This document shows, piece after piece, positions 33,904 through 43,261 of a stretch of DNA of 46,763 nt. The notes below the pieces were generated by a model. That model was given only the letters and a program-made list of their open reading frames with translations, was not told the origin of the DNA and made no database searches. The stretch's first letter is position 1; the number at the start of each line of letters is the position of its first letter. The translations under genes and the position numbers were made by a program. Source of the DNA: CAADGL01 sp964643885 (GTDB lineage: Bacteria; Planctomycetota; Phycisphaerae; UBA1845; Fen-1342); contig CAZXUI010000029.1 in NCBI GenBank assembly GCA_964643885.1, forward strand, positions 1 to 46,763, in the 5' to 3' direction.

Positions 33904-34517
33904 GCGCAATGACCGAGTCGCTGCCGCGGAGCACCAATCAGGAGAAGCACGAGTCGGGCAACCCGATTCTGCGCTACCTGATCGGCCGTTTTCATCGCAG
34001 AATCTGCGACTGGATCGGCTCGCTCGACGTGCGCAGCGTTCTGGACGTCGGCTGCGGCGAAGGGTTCGTCGCGCGGGACGTGCTCGCCGCGCATCCGCAT
34101 CTGCAATACACGGGGCTCGATCCGAGCGAGGAGTCGATCACGCTGGCGCGGCAGCGCTGTCCGCAGGCGAGCTTTCACGTGGCCGGCGTGGATGATCTGC
34201 CGCTGCCGGGCCTGGAGCCGGTCGACCTGGTCGTCTGCATCGAAGTGCTCGAGCACCTGGCCGATCCGCACGCCGCGCTCGAGCGACTGGCCGGCGCGAC
34301 GCGCCGCTACGCCCTGCTGACCGTGCCGTGGGAGCCGTGGTTCATCCTGAGCAACCTGATGCGCGGCAAGTATCTGCGCACCTGGGGAAATCACCCGGAG
34401 CATGTGAACCACTGGAGCGCCCGCGGCTTCGGCCGCTTCGCCCGGTCGCGCTTTGAGGTTCTGCGGCTGGCCACCAGCTATCCCTGGACGATGTGCCTGT
34501 GCCGCCGGCCGCCGTAA
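33900..34517 (+). CDS. Class I SAM-dependent methyltransferase
   Basis: A 205-residue methyltransferase with SVLDVGCGEGFVARDVL (motif I), YTGLDPSEESI (motif II), DLVVCIEVLEHLADP and YALLTVPWEPWF. HPEHVNHWSARGF near the end is typical of small methyltransferases in O-antigen clusters. ATG 33900 overlaps the preceding stop as ATGA, so the two methyltransferases are translationally coupled. With the domain in the fusion protein this makes three methyltransferases in the locus, pointing to a heavily methylated glycan. Confidence 0.88.
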   Translation: MSAMTESLPRSTNQEKHESGNPILRYLIGRFHRRICDWIGSLDVRSVLDVGCGEGFVARDVLAAHPHLQYTGLDPSEESITLARQRCPQASFHVAGVDDLPLPGLEPVDLVVCIEVLEHLADPHAALERLAGATRRYALLTVPWEPWFILSNLMRGKYLRTWGNHPEHVNHWSARGFGRFARSRFEVLRLATSYPWTMCLCRRPP

Positions 34518-34538
34518 CCGGCCGTCGGCAGCGGCCGG
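34518..34538 (+). terminator. Hairpin directly after a stop codon
   Basis: CCGGCCG (34518-34524) pairs with CGGCCGG (34532-34538) around a seven-base loop, beginning at the base after the methyltransferase stop. No T tract follows; it is embedded in a CCGG-rich run, so it may be fortuitous. Confidence 0.3.
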
Positions 34539-34668
34539 CCGGCCGGCCGGGGGTTGCGGCCGACATCCGCCGCGGGCCGCGTCATTCGTCCGCTCTCGCC
34601 GTTTCGGCGGGGTTGCTCTTCCCGTTCTCAAAGCGCATTCGGAAAGTGCAGAGGAAAGCGATTCGAGC

Positions 34669-37600
34669 ATGACGGTCACAGGTGATTCAGCGAGCTCGCA
34701 GCGTCCGGCGGCAGACCAGCCGCAGCCGACGACGGCGAAGCGGAGCAGGCTGGGAAAGTTCGCGGTCGCGGCCGTCATTGCCGCGACGCTCGGGGTGTGG
34801 GCATTTCATGCGACGTTTCGGCTGAACGAGCCCGAATGGGAGGCCGGGCATCAGGGATATGTATACTCGGAGTACCCCTACAACTCGCTCAACTATCTTC
34901 GCTTCGGTTATTTGCGCACGGGCCTGGGCCTCGTCCTCAATCCGGACAGTGCCGAGAGGCCCGAGAAGCTGATTGTCCGCTCCGACCACGGCCCGATCCT
35001 GTCGCTTCTGATGTCCTTCTCGTACCGCCTCTTCGGAGTCTATCCGTGGAGCGCCCGCATCGTCCCGCTGCTGCTCTCGCTGGTCACGAGCATTTTGACG
35101 GGCTATCTCGCGTGGCGTTTCTCGGGCAACCGCCTGGCCGGTCTGATCGCGTTCGTGCTGGCGTGCCTGGCGCCCTACAGCCTGATCTATTCGCGGCTGC
35201 CGAACCCGCACGCCGCGTCGGCCATGTTCGCGCTGGCGACCTTCGCCTGCTACTGGCACTGGCTTCACTGCGAGGGCCGGCGGCGGGTGCTGTGGGCCGC
35301 CGGCGTGATCGTCCTGCTGATCCTCGGCGTCTGGACGGATTGGATCGCGTATTTCTCCGTACCGGCGATATTGGGGCACTACATATTCGTGAGCGGCCGG
35401 AAGGTGAACTATCTCCTGGCGGCGGCCTTCGCGGCTACTCCGTTTCTGCTCTTCGGGTCGTTTCTGGCGTGGGCAACCTGGCTCGACGGACCGGACGGCG
35501 CGCAGAAGCTGCTGAAGATCTTTCTGATCCGCACCGCCTCCGTATCCGAGCATCGGGAGGTCGTCGACGCCGGATCGTTCACAGCGAATGAATACTTCTG
35601 GCGAAGCGTGCGCTGGTTCGACTACTACCTGACAGGCGTCGTCGGCGGGTTCGGTCTGATCTGTCTCGCCTTCGCCCTGATTGCGTGGCTGTTTCGACGG
35701 CGGCTGCCGGGCGCCGGCCTGCTCCTGCTGCTCGCGCTCTACTGGCTGCCGCACAATCTGATCTTCCACAATCGCGTCTGGCATCACGACATGATCATGG
35801 TGGGTCACGCGGCGCCGTTCTTTCAGGCGGCGGCCGCCTGCCTTGTGGCGCCGGTCCTAATCTGGCTGTGGCGGCGGGCGCGCGTGCTGGCGCTCGTGCC
35901 GGCCCTGGTCTTCGGCGGAATCTTCCTGGACGAGTCGCTGGGGGCCTTCGCCTGGGCCCGGCAGGGGGCCTTTCTTCAGCACACGCCCTACTCGGTCGCG
36001 GCCGCACTGAAGGAAGCCACGCCTCAGCGCGGCTCGGTCCTGGCGCTGCACAGCTTCTCGGTGCGGGCCGCGATGGGCGACATGCGCCAGATTCTCTCCG
36101 TGGTCGACCGGAACATCCTCCTGCTGGCGCGGACCGAATCAAGCGAGCGCGACGGCCGGCCGAGAACCGTACACACGCTCCGCGAGATGGGCCGCGCGAA
36201 GACGGTTCGATGCGAAAGCCTGGTGGAGCTGCTGGCGAGCCGGCCCGATATCGAGGCCGTCGTCGTCCTCAATTCCGAGGCCGCAGAGCATCAAGATTTC
36301 GTCCAGCATTGCCTGCGCAACTACCCGCGCCAGGACCTGTACGGCTACTCCATCTTCCGCACGCGCATCGACGGCCCCGTCGCGCTGCCGGCGGAATCGC
36401 CGGCGATCCAGTTTCCCAGTGCACTGCAAATCTCGAACTCGCTCGAGTATCTCGGCTTCGACGCCAAACCGGTGACGACCGTGATCCAGGCCCCGGGCGG
36501 CTGGTGGCGGCGGCACATTCAACCCTTCATCGATCAGCTTCCGCGGTACACGACGCGCTTCGAGGTCACGCACTACTGGCGGAAAACCGCCCCAGACGAG
36601 CGAGATCTTTCGATCGAGCGGCGCATCCGCCCCGTGCTCGGCGGATCGTCGCTGACGATGCCTGACCCCGGCCTGGAGACGCTCTTTCCCACTTCACGCT
36701 GGCCGGTGGGGCAGGTCGTCCGCGACCATGCGCTGATCGACGTGCCGCCCGCAGCGCGGCCGGGCCACTTTGCGGTCGAAGTGCGCGTGCCGCAGATCCG
36801 ACCGACGGGCGAGCCGGCCGGCTTCGGGGACATCGTCCGGACCGAGCGCCACTACCAGCAGGGCTTGCGGCTCGATCAGGTCTCCGTCCGCCGCAGCGGA
36901 CTGCGATTCTGGCTGGCGGCCGATGGGCCCGTCGAGCAGAACTACAAGGCCTACATCCACGTTCACTCCGCCGACGACCCGGGCAGCGGTGCGATCATGC
37001 TCGCGGATGCCTACCCCTCAACGCCCACGTCGCAGATGAAGCCCGGCCAGACCTACGAAACCTCGGCCGCGTTCCCAAATCCCCTGCCACCCGAGGGCGC
37101 CGTGATCCGCATCGGCCTGTTCGACGAACGCGATCCGGACTATCGCCAACTCGTCGACCAGCACGGCGAGACCGGCGTCTGGCTGCACGTGCGGCCGGTC
37201 GGCGGGACGGGCGCGGCGTCAGAGCCGCTGGCCCCGGCCGGCGCGGCCGTGCAGCCGGCCGGCGACGGATTCATTCCCGTGGGCGTGCTGACGCTGGCGC
37301 CTCCTGCGGCGGCCGCGCCGGCCGCTCGCCGATCCGTCGCAGGCCTGCACACGACGCTGGGAATCGAGACGGCCGTGGGTGTACGGGTCGAGGACGTAGT
37401 GATCCAGACGCCGGCCGCCGGGCCGCGCATCACGGCGGGGCTGTGGATCGCGCAGCCCGTCACGCAGGATTGCCGCTTCAGCCTGCGCGTCGGCCACGGG
37501 CCGGACGCGTTCGAGGTGCCGCTTGATCTGCCTTCGCCGCTGTTCTGGCAGCCCAACCGGAGGTATTCGGCGCAGGCGACGCTCTCGCGCTGGCTTCAGG

Positions 37601-38166
37601 TTAACGATTACCCCCTCGCGCTGACGGTGCACACCTCCACCGGCGAGCATCGCTACAACCTTCCGCTGCTCAAGTGGTTTCCGCACGAGCCCGCTGAGAT
37701 CCTCGCGCAGCTCGGCGCGCCCGACACGCGGGGCGACGACGTGGATACGCTCCGTCCATGGTCGCCGATGCGGGTCAGGTTCTCGCTGGATCGGCCGCGC
37801 GAGCTGGAGCTGATCCTGAGCTGGACCGGCCGATCGCAATTCGAGCAGACCCGCGTAACCGCGTGGGTGCCGTACGAGGGGCCGGGGGCCCGGCACGTGT
37901 ATGAGTACGACCGCTGGTTCGCGCGGTTGGCGATTCTCGAGCTTGGGCGGGGCAAGCCGCGGGAAGATCGCATCCGTGTGCCGGCCGAGGTCACGCAGGC
38001 GGGCGAGAACGAAATCTGGCTGATGGTGCGGCGGCCGACGTTCGTCGGCTGGCGGCGGCTGCTGGTGGAGTGGCTGCCGCAGCTCGGTCCGCACCTGCGC
38101 GACAGTTTCGTCCCCTACGCCGGCTGGATCGATCTGGATTTCGTGCAGGTTCGCACGCGGCAGTAG
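34669..38166 (+). CDS. GT-C (GT39-like) membrane glycosyltransferase with large soluble tail
   Basis: A 1165-residue protein. Residues about 29-430 hold about ten membrane segments with GT-C features: an acidic first loop (LNEPEWEAGHQGY), SDHGPILSLLMSF and LAPYSLIYSRLPNPHA, as in ArnT/PMT-type enzymes that use polyprenyl-phosphate sugars. Residues about 430-1165 are soluble and beta-rich, probably several jelly-roll modules (DLPSPLFWQPNRRYS, NEIWLMVRRPTFVGW), and would lie in the periplasm. ATG 34669 has GAGGAAA eleven bases upstream; the frame is open further up but without sense. The nearby DPM1-like GT2 could supply its lipid-linked donor. The acceptor is unknown. Confidence 0.85.
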   Translation: MTVTGDSASSQRPAADQPQPTTAKRSRLGKFAVAAVIAATLGVWAFHATFRLNEPEWEAGHQGYVYSEYPYNSLNYLRFGYLRTGLGLVLNPDSAERPEKLIVRSDHGPILSLLMSFSYRLFGVYPWSARIVPLLLSLVTSILTGYLAWRFSGNRLAGLIAFVLACLAPYSLIYSRLPNPHAASAMFALATFACYWHWLHCEGRRRVLWAAGVIVLLILGVWTDWIAYFSVPAILGHYIFVSGRKVNYLLAAAFAATPFLLFGSFLAWATWLDGPDGAQKLLKIFLIRTASVSEHREVVDAGSFTANEYFWRSVRWFDYYLTGVVGGFGLICLAFALIAWLFRRRLPGAGLLLLLALYWLPHNLIFHNRVWHHDMIMVGHAAPFFQAAAACLVAPVLIWLWRRARVLALVPALVFGGIFLDESLGAFAWARQGAFLQHTPYSVAAALKEATPQRGSVLALHSFSVRAAMGDMRQILSVVDRNILLLARTESSERDGRPRTVHTLREMGRAKTVRCESLVELLASRPDIEAVVVLNSEAAEHQDFVQHCLRNYPRQDLYGYSIFRTRIDGPVALPAESPAIQFPSALQISNSLEYLGFDAKPVTTVIQAPGGWWRRHIQPFIDQLPRYTTRFEVTHYWRKTAPDERDLSIERRIRPVLGGSSLTMPDPGLETLFPTSRWPVGQVVRDHALIDVPPAARPGHFAVEVRVPQIRPTGEPAGFGDIVRTERHYQQGLRLDQVSVRRSGLRFWLAADGPVEQNYKAYIHVHSADDPGSGAIMLADAYPSTPTSQMKPGQTYETSAAFPNPLPPEGAVIRIGLFDERDPDYRQLVDQHGETGVWLHVRPVGGTGAASEPLAPAGAAVQPAGDGFIPVGVLTLAPPAAAAPAARRSVAGLHTTLGIETAVGVRVEDVVIQTPAAGPRITAGLWIAQPVTQDCRFSLRVGHGPDAFEVPLDLPSPLFWQPNRRYSAQATLSRWLQVNDYPLALTVHTSTGEHRYNLPLLKWFPHEPAEILAQLGAPDTRGDDVDTLRPWSPMRVRFSLDRPRELELILSWTGRSQFEQTRVTAWVPYEGPGARHVYEYDRWFARLAILELGRGKPREDRIRVPAEVTQAGENEIWLMVRRPTFVGWRRLLVEWLPQLGPHLRDSFVPYAGWIDLDFVQVRTRQ

Positions 38167-38198
38167 CCCGGCGCCGACGCCAGGCACCGTGCTCTGCA

Positions 38199-39188
38199 TC
38201 ATGACTCGCGGCGGACGACCTGGGCGATGCTGTACTCACGCTGCCGCCGGTCCGTCACGGTGACCAGCTCGGCGATCAGCCCGGTCGCGAAAAACTGCAC
38301 GCCCATGACCAGCAGCAGCACACCCAGGCTCAGCAACGGGCGGTCGCCGATCTTCTCGTGCATGTAGCCGAGCGCGGTCATGAGCCACAGAAAGCTCAGG
38401 TACGCGCAGATCACGAACCCGGCCCCGAAGAAGATGACGCCGAGCTTGCCGAAGAAGTGGCTCGGCTTCTTGCTGTAGCGCAGCAGGAACGTGACGGTCA
38501 TCAGGTCCATCAGGCCGCGGAAGAAGCGCGACACGCCGTACTTGCTGTGTCCGTACTTGCGGGCCCGGTGGCCCACCTCGATCTCGCCGACGCGAAACCG
38601 CCGCCAGTGCGCCAGCACGGGAATGAAGCGGTGCAGCTCGCCGTAGACGTCGATCTCGCGGATCACCTCGCAGCGATAGGCCTTGAAGCCGCAGTTCACG
38701 TCGTGCAGCGCCAGCCCCGTCACCTTGCGGACGATGTAATTGAAGACCCGGCTCGGCAGCACCTTGTGCCACGGGTCATACCGCACCCGCTTCCAGCCGC
38801 TGATCAGGTCGTACCCCTCCTCGAGCTTGGCCAGGAAACGCGGAATCTCCGCCGGGTCGTCCTGAAGGTCCGCATCGAGCGTGAAGATGATCCGCCCGCG
38901 GGCCAGCTCGAACCCGGCCGACAGCGCCGCCGCCTTGCCGAAATTCCCCCGCAGCCGTACGCACACCACCCGCGGGTCGCGCTCCGCCAGCTCGCGCGCC
39001 CGGGCGAACGAGTCGTCGCGGCTGCCGTCGTCCACCAGGATCAACTCGAACGGCTCGCACCCGGCCGACGTAAGCGCGGGAACGAGCTGCTCATAGAGCT
39101 CCTGAATCGACGAGCTCTCGTTGTACATGGGCACCACGACCGACGTCGCGAGCGCCGGCGCTGAGCATGTGGCTGCCTGATCCGACAT
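38199..39188 (-). CDS. GT2 glycosyltransferase, DPM1/ArnC-like, membrane-bound
   Basis: A 329-residue GT-A enzyme that probably transfers a sugar to polyprenyl phosphate. It shows SVVVPMYNESSSI, ILVDDGSRDDSF, NFGKAAALSAGFELARG, the metal-binding FTLDADLQDDPAEIP and NCGFKAYRCEVIREI, then two C-terminal membrane helices (about residues 235-260 and 270-295). This matches the ArnC/GtrB/DPM1 group with two C-terminal helices. ATG 39188 is chosen. It converges with the GT-C protein, the stops 32 bases apart, and the pair is a typical donor-maker and user. It is the last gene of the minus-strand run from 46372. Confidence 0.92.
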   Translation of the reverse strand: MSDQAATCSAPALATSVVVPMYNESSSIQELYEQLVPALTSAGCEPFELILVDDGSRDDSFARARELAERDPRVVCVRLRGNFGKAAALSAGFELARGRIIFTLDADLQDDPAEIPRFLAKLEEGYDLISGWKRVRYDPWHKVLPSRVFNYIVRKVTGLALHDVNCGFKAYRCEVIREIDVYGELHRFIPVLAHWRRFRVGEIEVGHRARKYGHSKYGVSRFFRGLMDLMTVTFLLRYSKKPSHFFGKLGVIFFGAGFVICAYLSFLWLMTALGYMHEKIGDRPLLSLGVLLLVMGVQFFATGLIAELVTVTDRRQREYSIAQVVRRES

Positions 39189-39265
39189 GCGGCGAAACGT
39201 ATGAGCAAGGCGCGGCGATTGCAAGCGGCCGAGGCGGCCCGGCCGTCGCGCGCGGCGGCCGCCGC

Positions 39266-40501
39266 TCAGGGTGCCGCGGCGGCGGCGGCCGGCTTCTCGT
39301 ACTGCCACTCGTCGAGCGTCTTGCCGTTTACGTCGATCTGCCGCAGGTGCAGCGTCCGCCCGTCGATGCGGATGTGGGTAAAGCTGTGCACGGCGTTGTT
39401 CAGCACGGCCAGCTCCGGCCCGCGCTGCTCGGTCGGAAGCGCCTCGTAGAGTCGCGCCCCGCCCGCGCCGCTGATGATGTAGACCACGCCGCGGCCGGGC
39501 TCCACCACCGATCCGCCCAGAAGCGGATGCGTCCGCTCATAAAGATGATCGTGGCCGCTGAAGACGACGTCCACGCCGCCGGCCTCCAGCACTGGCACGA
39601 GCGTCCGCTGCACTTCGCCGCGCGGCTTGTGCGAGCCCCAGGTGAAGGGCGGATGGTGGAAGACGACGAACCGCCACGGCGGGGCGTCGCTGAGAACCTG
39701 CTCGAGCCACGGCGCCACACGCTCGCGAAGGGCCTCTTCTTGCACGTTCGAGTCGATCACGACGAAGCGCGCATCGGCATAGTCGAACCAATAGTCGTTC
39801 TCCGGCGTGCTGCCCTGCGGGCCGTTGGCAGGCAGCTCGAAGACCTCGCGATAGGGCGAGCCGAAGTCCGGCTCGCTCACGTCGTGATTGCCCAGGCTCG
39901 GCCAGAAGCTGACGCGGGCCAGCAGCGGCGCGTAGGGCTCGAAGAAGCGCCCCTTGTAGCGATAGCGCTCGCCGCCGCTGTAGACCAGGTCGCCGGTGTG
40001 CACGACGAAATCCGGATCGAGCGCGTTCATCCGCGCGGCCAGCGTGAACTGCGCTTTCGTGCCCTTTCCGCTGTCGCCGAAGACGACGAAGTGAAACGGC
40101 TCACCCGGCGGCACCGCGGTCCGCAAAGCTCCCTCGAAGACCGTCCGTCCCTCGCCGATGATTCGATACTCCACCGTCGTCCCGGCCGACAGCCCGGTCA
40201 GCGTCGCGACGAAGTGGTGCCCATCCTGCCGCAGCTCGGCCGGGACAAAGACGCCGCCGCGCTCGTACTCCAGCCCGCATTCGCCCGCCCGCGACGTGAA
40301 CCAGACCACCCGGGCCGATTTCTGATCCGCCTGCTGAACGAGCGGCCCCTCCTCGATCCAGACCGGCAGAATCCACGGAGCCGCCAGACGCATCGCCGCA
40401 GCGGACGCGATGACCGCCAGCACACACACCAGCACACGCCGCCGCTTCCAGACCGTTGGCGAGGCGCTCGACTCGACCTGATCGTCCCTCGTCTCTTCCA
40501 T
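39266..40501 (-). CDS. Purple-acid-phosphatase-like metallophosphoesterase
   Basis: A 411-residue exported phosphatase. An N-terminal membrane helix (about residues 23-45) is followed by a fibronectin-like PAP domain (SARVVWFTSRAGECGLEY, LSAGTTVEYRI) and then the catalytic domain. The metal motifs appear in order: FGDSGKG, HTGDLVYSGG, LGNHD, FHHPPF and SGHDHLYER. The invariant Tyr of GDxxY is present, as expected for purple acid phosphatases. It would hydrolyse phosphate esters in the periplasm. ATG 40501 begins 41 bases after the HEAT-like gene; the GT2 gene follows 77 bases later. Confidence 0.92.
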   Translation of the reverse strand: MEETRDDQVESSASPTVWKRRRVLVCVLAVIASAAAMRLAAPWILPVWIEEGPLVQQADQKSARVVWFTSRAGECGLEYERGGVFVPAELRQDGHHFVATLTGLSAGTTVEYRIIGEGRTVFEGALRTAVPPGEPFHFVVFGDSGKGTKAQFTLAARMNALDPDFVVHTGDLVYSGGERYRYKGRFFEPYAPLLARVSFWPSLGNHDVSEPDFGSPYREVFELPANGPQGSTPENDYWFDYADARFVVIDSNVQEEALRERVAPWLEQVLSDAPPWRFVVFHHPPFTWGSHKPRGEVQRTLVPVLEAGGVDVVFSGHDHLYERTHPLLGGSVVEPGRGVVYIISGAGGARLYEALPTEQRGPELAVLNNAVHSFTHIRIDGRTLHLRQIDVNGKTLDEWQYEKPAAAAAAP

Positions 40502-40542
40502 GAATCTTCCGCAGCTTGGGTAAACGATCGCCCCGCCCGTGC

Positions 40543-41733
40543 TCAGGGCGCCGGCCGCCTCGAGCCGTCATCCCCCGACTTCGCCGGCTGCGTGGTCGGC
40601 GCGCCGCGCTCCGACGCGGGTTTGCCGGCATTCTCGCGGTGCCACGTCAGAAACGCCGTCCGCGCCGCGACTCGCTGCGCTTCGTCCGCAAAACCGACGA
40701 AGACGCCGAAATCCTTCAGCACGACCAATCCAAGGCTCTCCGGCGGGACCTTGAAGATGCGGCAGAGATTCCACAGCGCGACGTCTCCCACCGTCGACGT
40801 CGCCCGCCGGCCGTCCGGCGCGGCCCGAAAGCGAATCACCTCCGTATCGTTGAGAAAACCGAGCAGCACCTGGGCCGCCCGCTCGTCACCGATCTGGCCC
40901 AGTGCATTCATCGAATCCGTGACGGCCGTGCGATCGATCCAATACGGAGAGCGGCCGAAATACTCGAGTGCGTCGATGATCGTCGGCACCGCCTCCGCAT
41001 CCCGCGCCTCGCCCAGCACGTGGATCGAGCGGGCCACGAACTGCGCCACCGTCAGCGCGATCTCCTGTTCGGAAGCCGAATAATATCCCGATCGAATCGC
41101 CTCCGTCGCGCCCTGCACATAGAGCGTCAGCCGCCGCGCGACCACCGGGTCATGCAGCTTCAGCGCCACTTCCAGAGCCGCGGCCGCCACCTGTTCGTCC
41201 TCGTCGTTGACGCGGGCCGCGATCATCAGCCCCGCACCGGAGTTCGGCTCCAGCGGAATGCGGGCCAGGCTCGCCTGCCGCACGAGAAAGTTCGGATCGA
41301 ACAGTTGATGCGAAAGGTCCGGGTGCTGCCGCACGAACTCATCCAGCAGCTTGCGCTCCACCTCGCTCAGCTCGGCTCGATAAAGCTTGAGCCGCAGCGC
41401 GGCCGAAAGCCGCGAAAGCAGACCGCGCAGCCGCCGCTGCTCGGCGGCCGGCCGCGATTCCAGCGCCCCCAGCGCATCCGCGACCGGCCGGACGAGCCGC
41501 TCCACGAGCTCTTCGGTCGCCGCGGCCGCCTCCACCTCATCGCCGCGCGCGATCTGGTCGACCAGCCGCTGAAGCTGCTCCTGATCGAGCACCGCCGGCG
41601 CCGGTCTCGGCGAGTCCTGCCCGGATGATTCGCTCTGTCCCCGCGCCTGCCGCAATGTGCCGGCCAGCGTGGCCAGCGCGACGGCGGCCGCCATCGTTAC
41701 CGCCCGCGTCCTGCTGAACCGAGGATCGATCAT
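40543..41733 (-). CDS. Exported HEAT-repeat-like protein, unknown role
   Basis: A 396-residue protein with a signal peptide (RAVTMAAAVALATLAGTLRQARGQ, cut near residue 30). The rest is helical. From about residue 150 it shows HEAT-like helix pairs (FLVRQASLARIPLE, EQVAAAALEVALKL, ERAAQVLLGFLND), which usually bind other proteins. The C-terminus is Pro/Gly/Ser-rich. Cysteine is almost absent and no catalytic motif is visible. ATG 41733 overlaps the coaD stop as ATGA. Its place between coaD and the phosphatase does not reveal its task. Confidence 0.8.
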   Translation of the reverse strand: MIDPRFSRTRAVTMAAAVALATLAGTLRQARGQSESSGQDSPRPAPAVLDQEQLQRLVDQIARGDEVEAAAATEELVERLVRPVADALGALESRPAAEQRRLRGLLSRLSAALRLKLYRAELSEVERKLLDEFVRQHPDLSHQLFDPNFLVRQASLARIPLEPNSGAGLMIAARVNDEDEQVAAAALEVALKLHDPVVARRLTLYVQGATEAIRSGYYSASEQEIALTVAQFVARSIHVLGEARDAEAVPTIIDALEYFGRSPYWIDRTAVTDSMNALGQIGDERAAQVLLGFLNDTEVIRFRAAPDGRRATSTVGDVALWNLCRIFKVPPESLGLVVLKDFGVFVGFADEAQRVAARTAFLTWHRENAGKPASERGAPTTQPAKSGDDGSRRPAP

Positions 41734-42242
41734 GAAGACCTCCGCCTCCTGCGCACCGGCCGGCCGAGCTTCTCGGCCAGGGCCCGCGCGGCGTTCGCGG
41801 GAATGAGCCGCTCGAGCCGCGCTACGTCGCCGCCGCCCAGCTCGTAAATCTGTTTGACGTATGTGCTCGACGTGAGCACGTGCTGATCGCTGGTCAGCAG
41901 AAAGACGGTCTCGACGCCGCCGATGGCCAGGTTCAGATTCGCCTGCTGCACCTCGTCGCTCAGGTCGGCCACGTCGCGTATTCCGCGCACGAGCACCTGG
42001 GCGTTGCATTGCCGTACGAAATCGATCGTCAATCCGTCGTAGGCCTCCGCCCGCGTATTCGGCAGATTCGCCAGGTGCGGCTTGAGCAACTCGATCCGCT
42101 CGCGCTGCGTAAAGGTCGACGCCTTGTCAGGATTCAGGCCCACCCCGACGATCAACTGGTTGAACAGCCGCGAGGCACGGCGGATCACGTCGAGATGTCC
42201 GTGCGTGACCGGGTCGAACGACCCCGGATAGACCGCGATCAC
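41730..42242 (-). CDS. coaD: Phosphopantetheine adenylyltransferase
   Basis: Makes dephospho-CoA from 4'-phosphopantetheine and ATP, the fourth step of CoA synthesis. The 170-residue protein has the nucleotidyltransferase GSFDPVTHGHLDVI (T/HxGH), LVRGIRDVADL, and LTSSTYVKQI, the ISSS-x-x-K equivalent. The start is GTG 42242, with CAGGGA seven bases upstream. The basic tail RRRRRSS extends a few residues beyond the usual end. ATGA overlap links it to the HEAT-like gene. Confidence 0.95.
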   Translation of the reverse strand: MIAVYPGSFDPVTHGHLDVIRRASRLFNQLIVGVGLNPDKASTFTQRERIELLKPHLANLPNTRAEAYDGLTIDFVRQCNAQVLVRGIRDVADLSDEVQQANLNLAIGGVETVFLLTSDQHVLTSSTYVKQIYELGGGDVARLERLIPANAARALAEKLGRPVRRRRRSS

Positions 42243-42280
42243 GCCCGGTCCCTGCTGTGCCGACTTGGCCGTCCGCGTCC

Positions 42281-42574
42281 TCAGGCGCTGCCCTCGATCG
42301 ATCGTCCGCGTGCTGGCCGCTCACACGAGGCACCCTGATTCATCCCCAGGAACGCCTCCCAGTCCGCGTGAATCGTACCGTCCACGCCCGCCTGCCGCGC
42401 CCGCCGCTGAAGGTACATCTGAAGCGTCAGCAGCATGTCGTTCTCATCCAGTTCGTCGAATCCCTCCGGCCCGCTCCGGCGAAGCTGCCGGAACAGGGCC
42501 ACGTAGAGCCGCTTGAGCTGGCTGAGCGAGACGCGAAGCTCGATTTCGTCCGGGTTTCTTTCCTGAAGCAGCAT
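42281..42574 (-). CDS. Small unknown protein
   Basis: A 97-residue soluble protein without a family I can name. It opens MLLQERNPDEIELRVSLSQL, is helical and charged (KRLYVALFRQLRRSGPEGF), and has an acidic turn FDELDENDMLLTLQMYLQ that resembles the helix pairs of small regulators. ATG 42574 is preceded by an AGGCGAGGG site. It sits 38 bases before coaD and 87 after thpR, so it is likely part of the same transcript. The length and even composition argue for a real gene. Confidence 0.65.
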   Translation of the reverse strand: MLLQERNPDEIELRVSLSQLKRLYVALFRQLRRSGPEGFDELDENDMLLTLQMYLQRRARQAGVDGTIHADWEAFLGMNQGASCERPARGRSIEGSA

Positions 42575-42661
42575 GTCGCCCTCGCCTCTTGATGTTAATC
42601 CTTGATACTCCACATCTTATCGCTGATCGCGACGGCTGTCCAAAACGCCGCGGCGCGAGCC

Positions 42662-43225
42662 CTATCCGCCCAGAGGCACCGTCGCGACGACACGATACTC
42701 CGCGCCGCCCGGCCGCAGAACGCTCTCGAACAGCACGAGCTGATCGACCATGAAGCTCGCGGCCGTCAGCTCCGGCCGGTCTTCGAGCACGCGCCGCAGC
42801 GCAAGCATGCCGCGCTCGTCGCGCGCGCGGGCCAGCGTAACGTGCGGCGTGAATGCGCGGGCTTCGCGGGGAAAGCCCAGCGGCGCGAGCCGCGGCTGCG
42901 CGGCAGCGAGCCAAGCGTCGCAGCCGCGCGAAGGGTCCTCGACGCCCGCCCAGAGCACGCGCGGCCGGCGCCCGTTCGGAAAAGCGCCGACCCGTCCGAC
43001 GCGCAGCTCGAAAGGGACCACGGCCGCACTCGCCCCCCGCAGGGCGTCGCACAAACCGGCAACAGCCGCCTCGTCGACCTCGCCGAAAAACCAGAGCGTG
43101 GCATGAAGCTGCGGCCTCGAACACCAGCGCACATCCGACCGGCCCGCGCCACGTCGCGCGGCGATGAAGCGCTCGAGCGGCGCACGCACCGACTCCGGAA
43201 GCTCAATCGCGACGAAGCACCGCAC
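42662..43225 (-). CDS. thpR: RNA 2',3'-cyclic phosphodiesterase
   Basis: A 187-residue enzyme of the 2H phosphoesterase family that opens 2',3'-cyclic RNA ends. The two HxTL motifs are visible, LHATLWFFGEV in the first half and PHVTLARARD in the second. The opening RCFVAIELPESVRA is standard for ThpR. GTG 43225 has GGAGAG a few bases upstream. It follows the kinase gene by 36 bases. Confidence 0.92.
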   Translation of the reverse strand: MRCFVAIELPESVRAPLERFIAARRGAGRSDVRWCSRPQLHATLWFFGEVDEAAVAGLCDALRGASAAVVPFELRVGRVGAFPNGRRPRVLWAGVEDPSRGCDAWLAAAQPRLAPLGFPREARAFTPHVTLARARDERGMLALRRVLEDRPELTAASFMVDQLVLFESVLRPGGAEYRVVATVPLGG

Positions 43226-43261
43226 CGCGCTCTCCGCTGACCGACCGTCGCGCCGCCGGCC

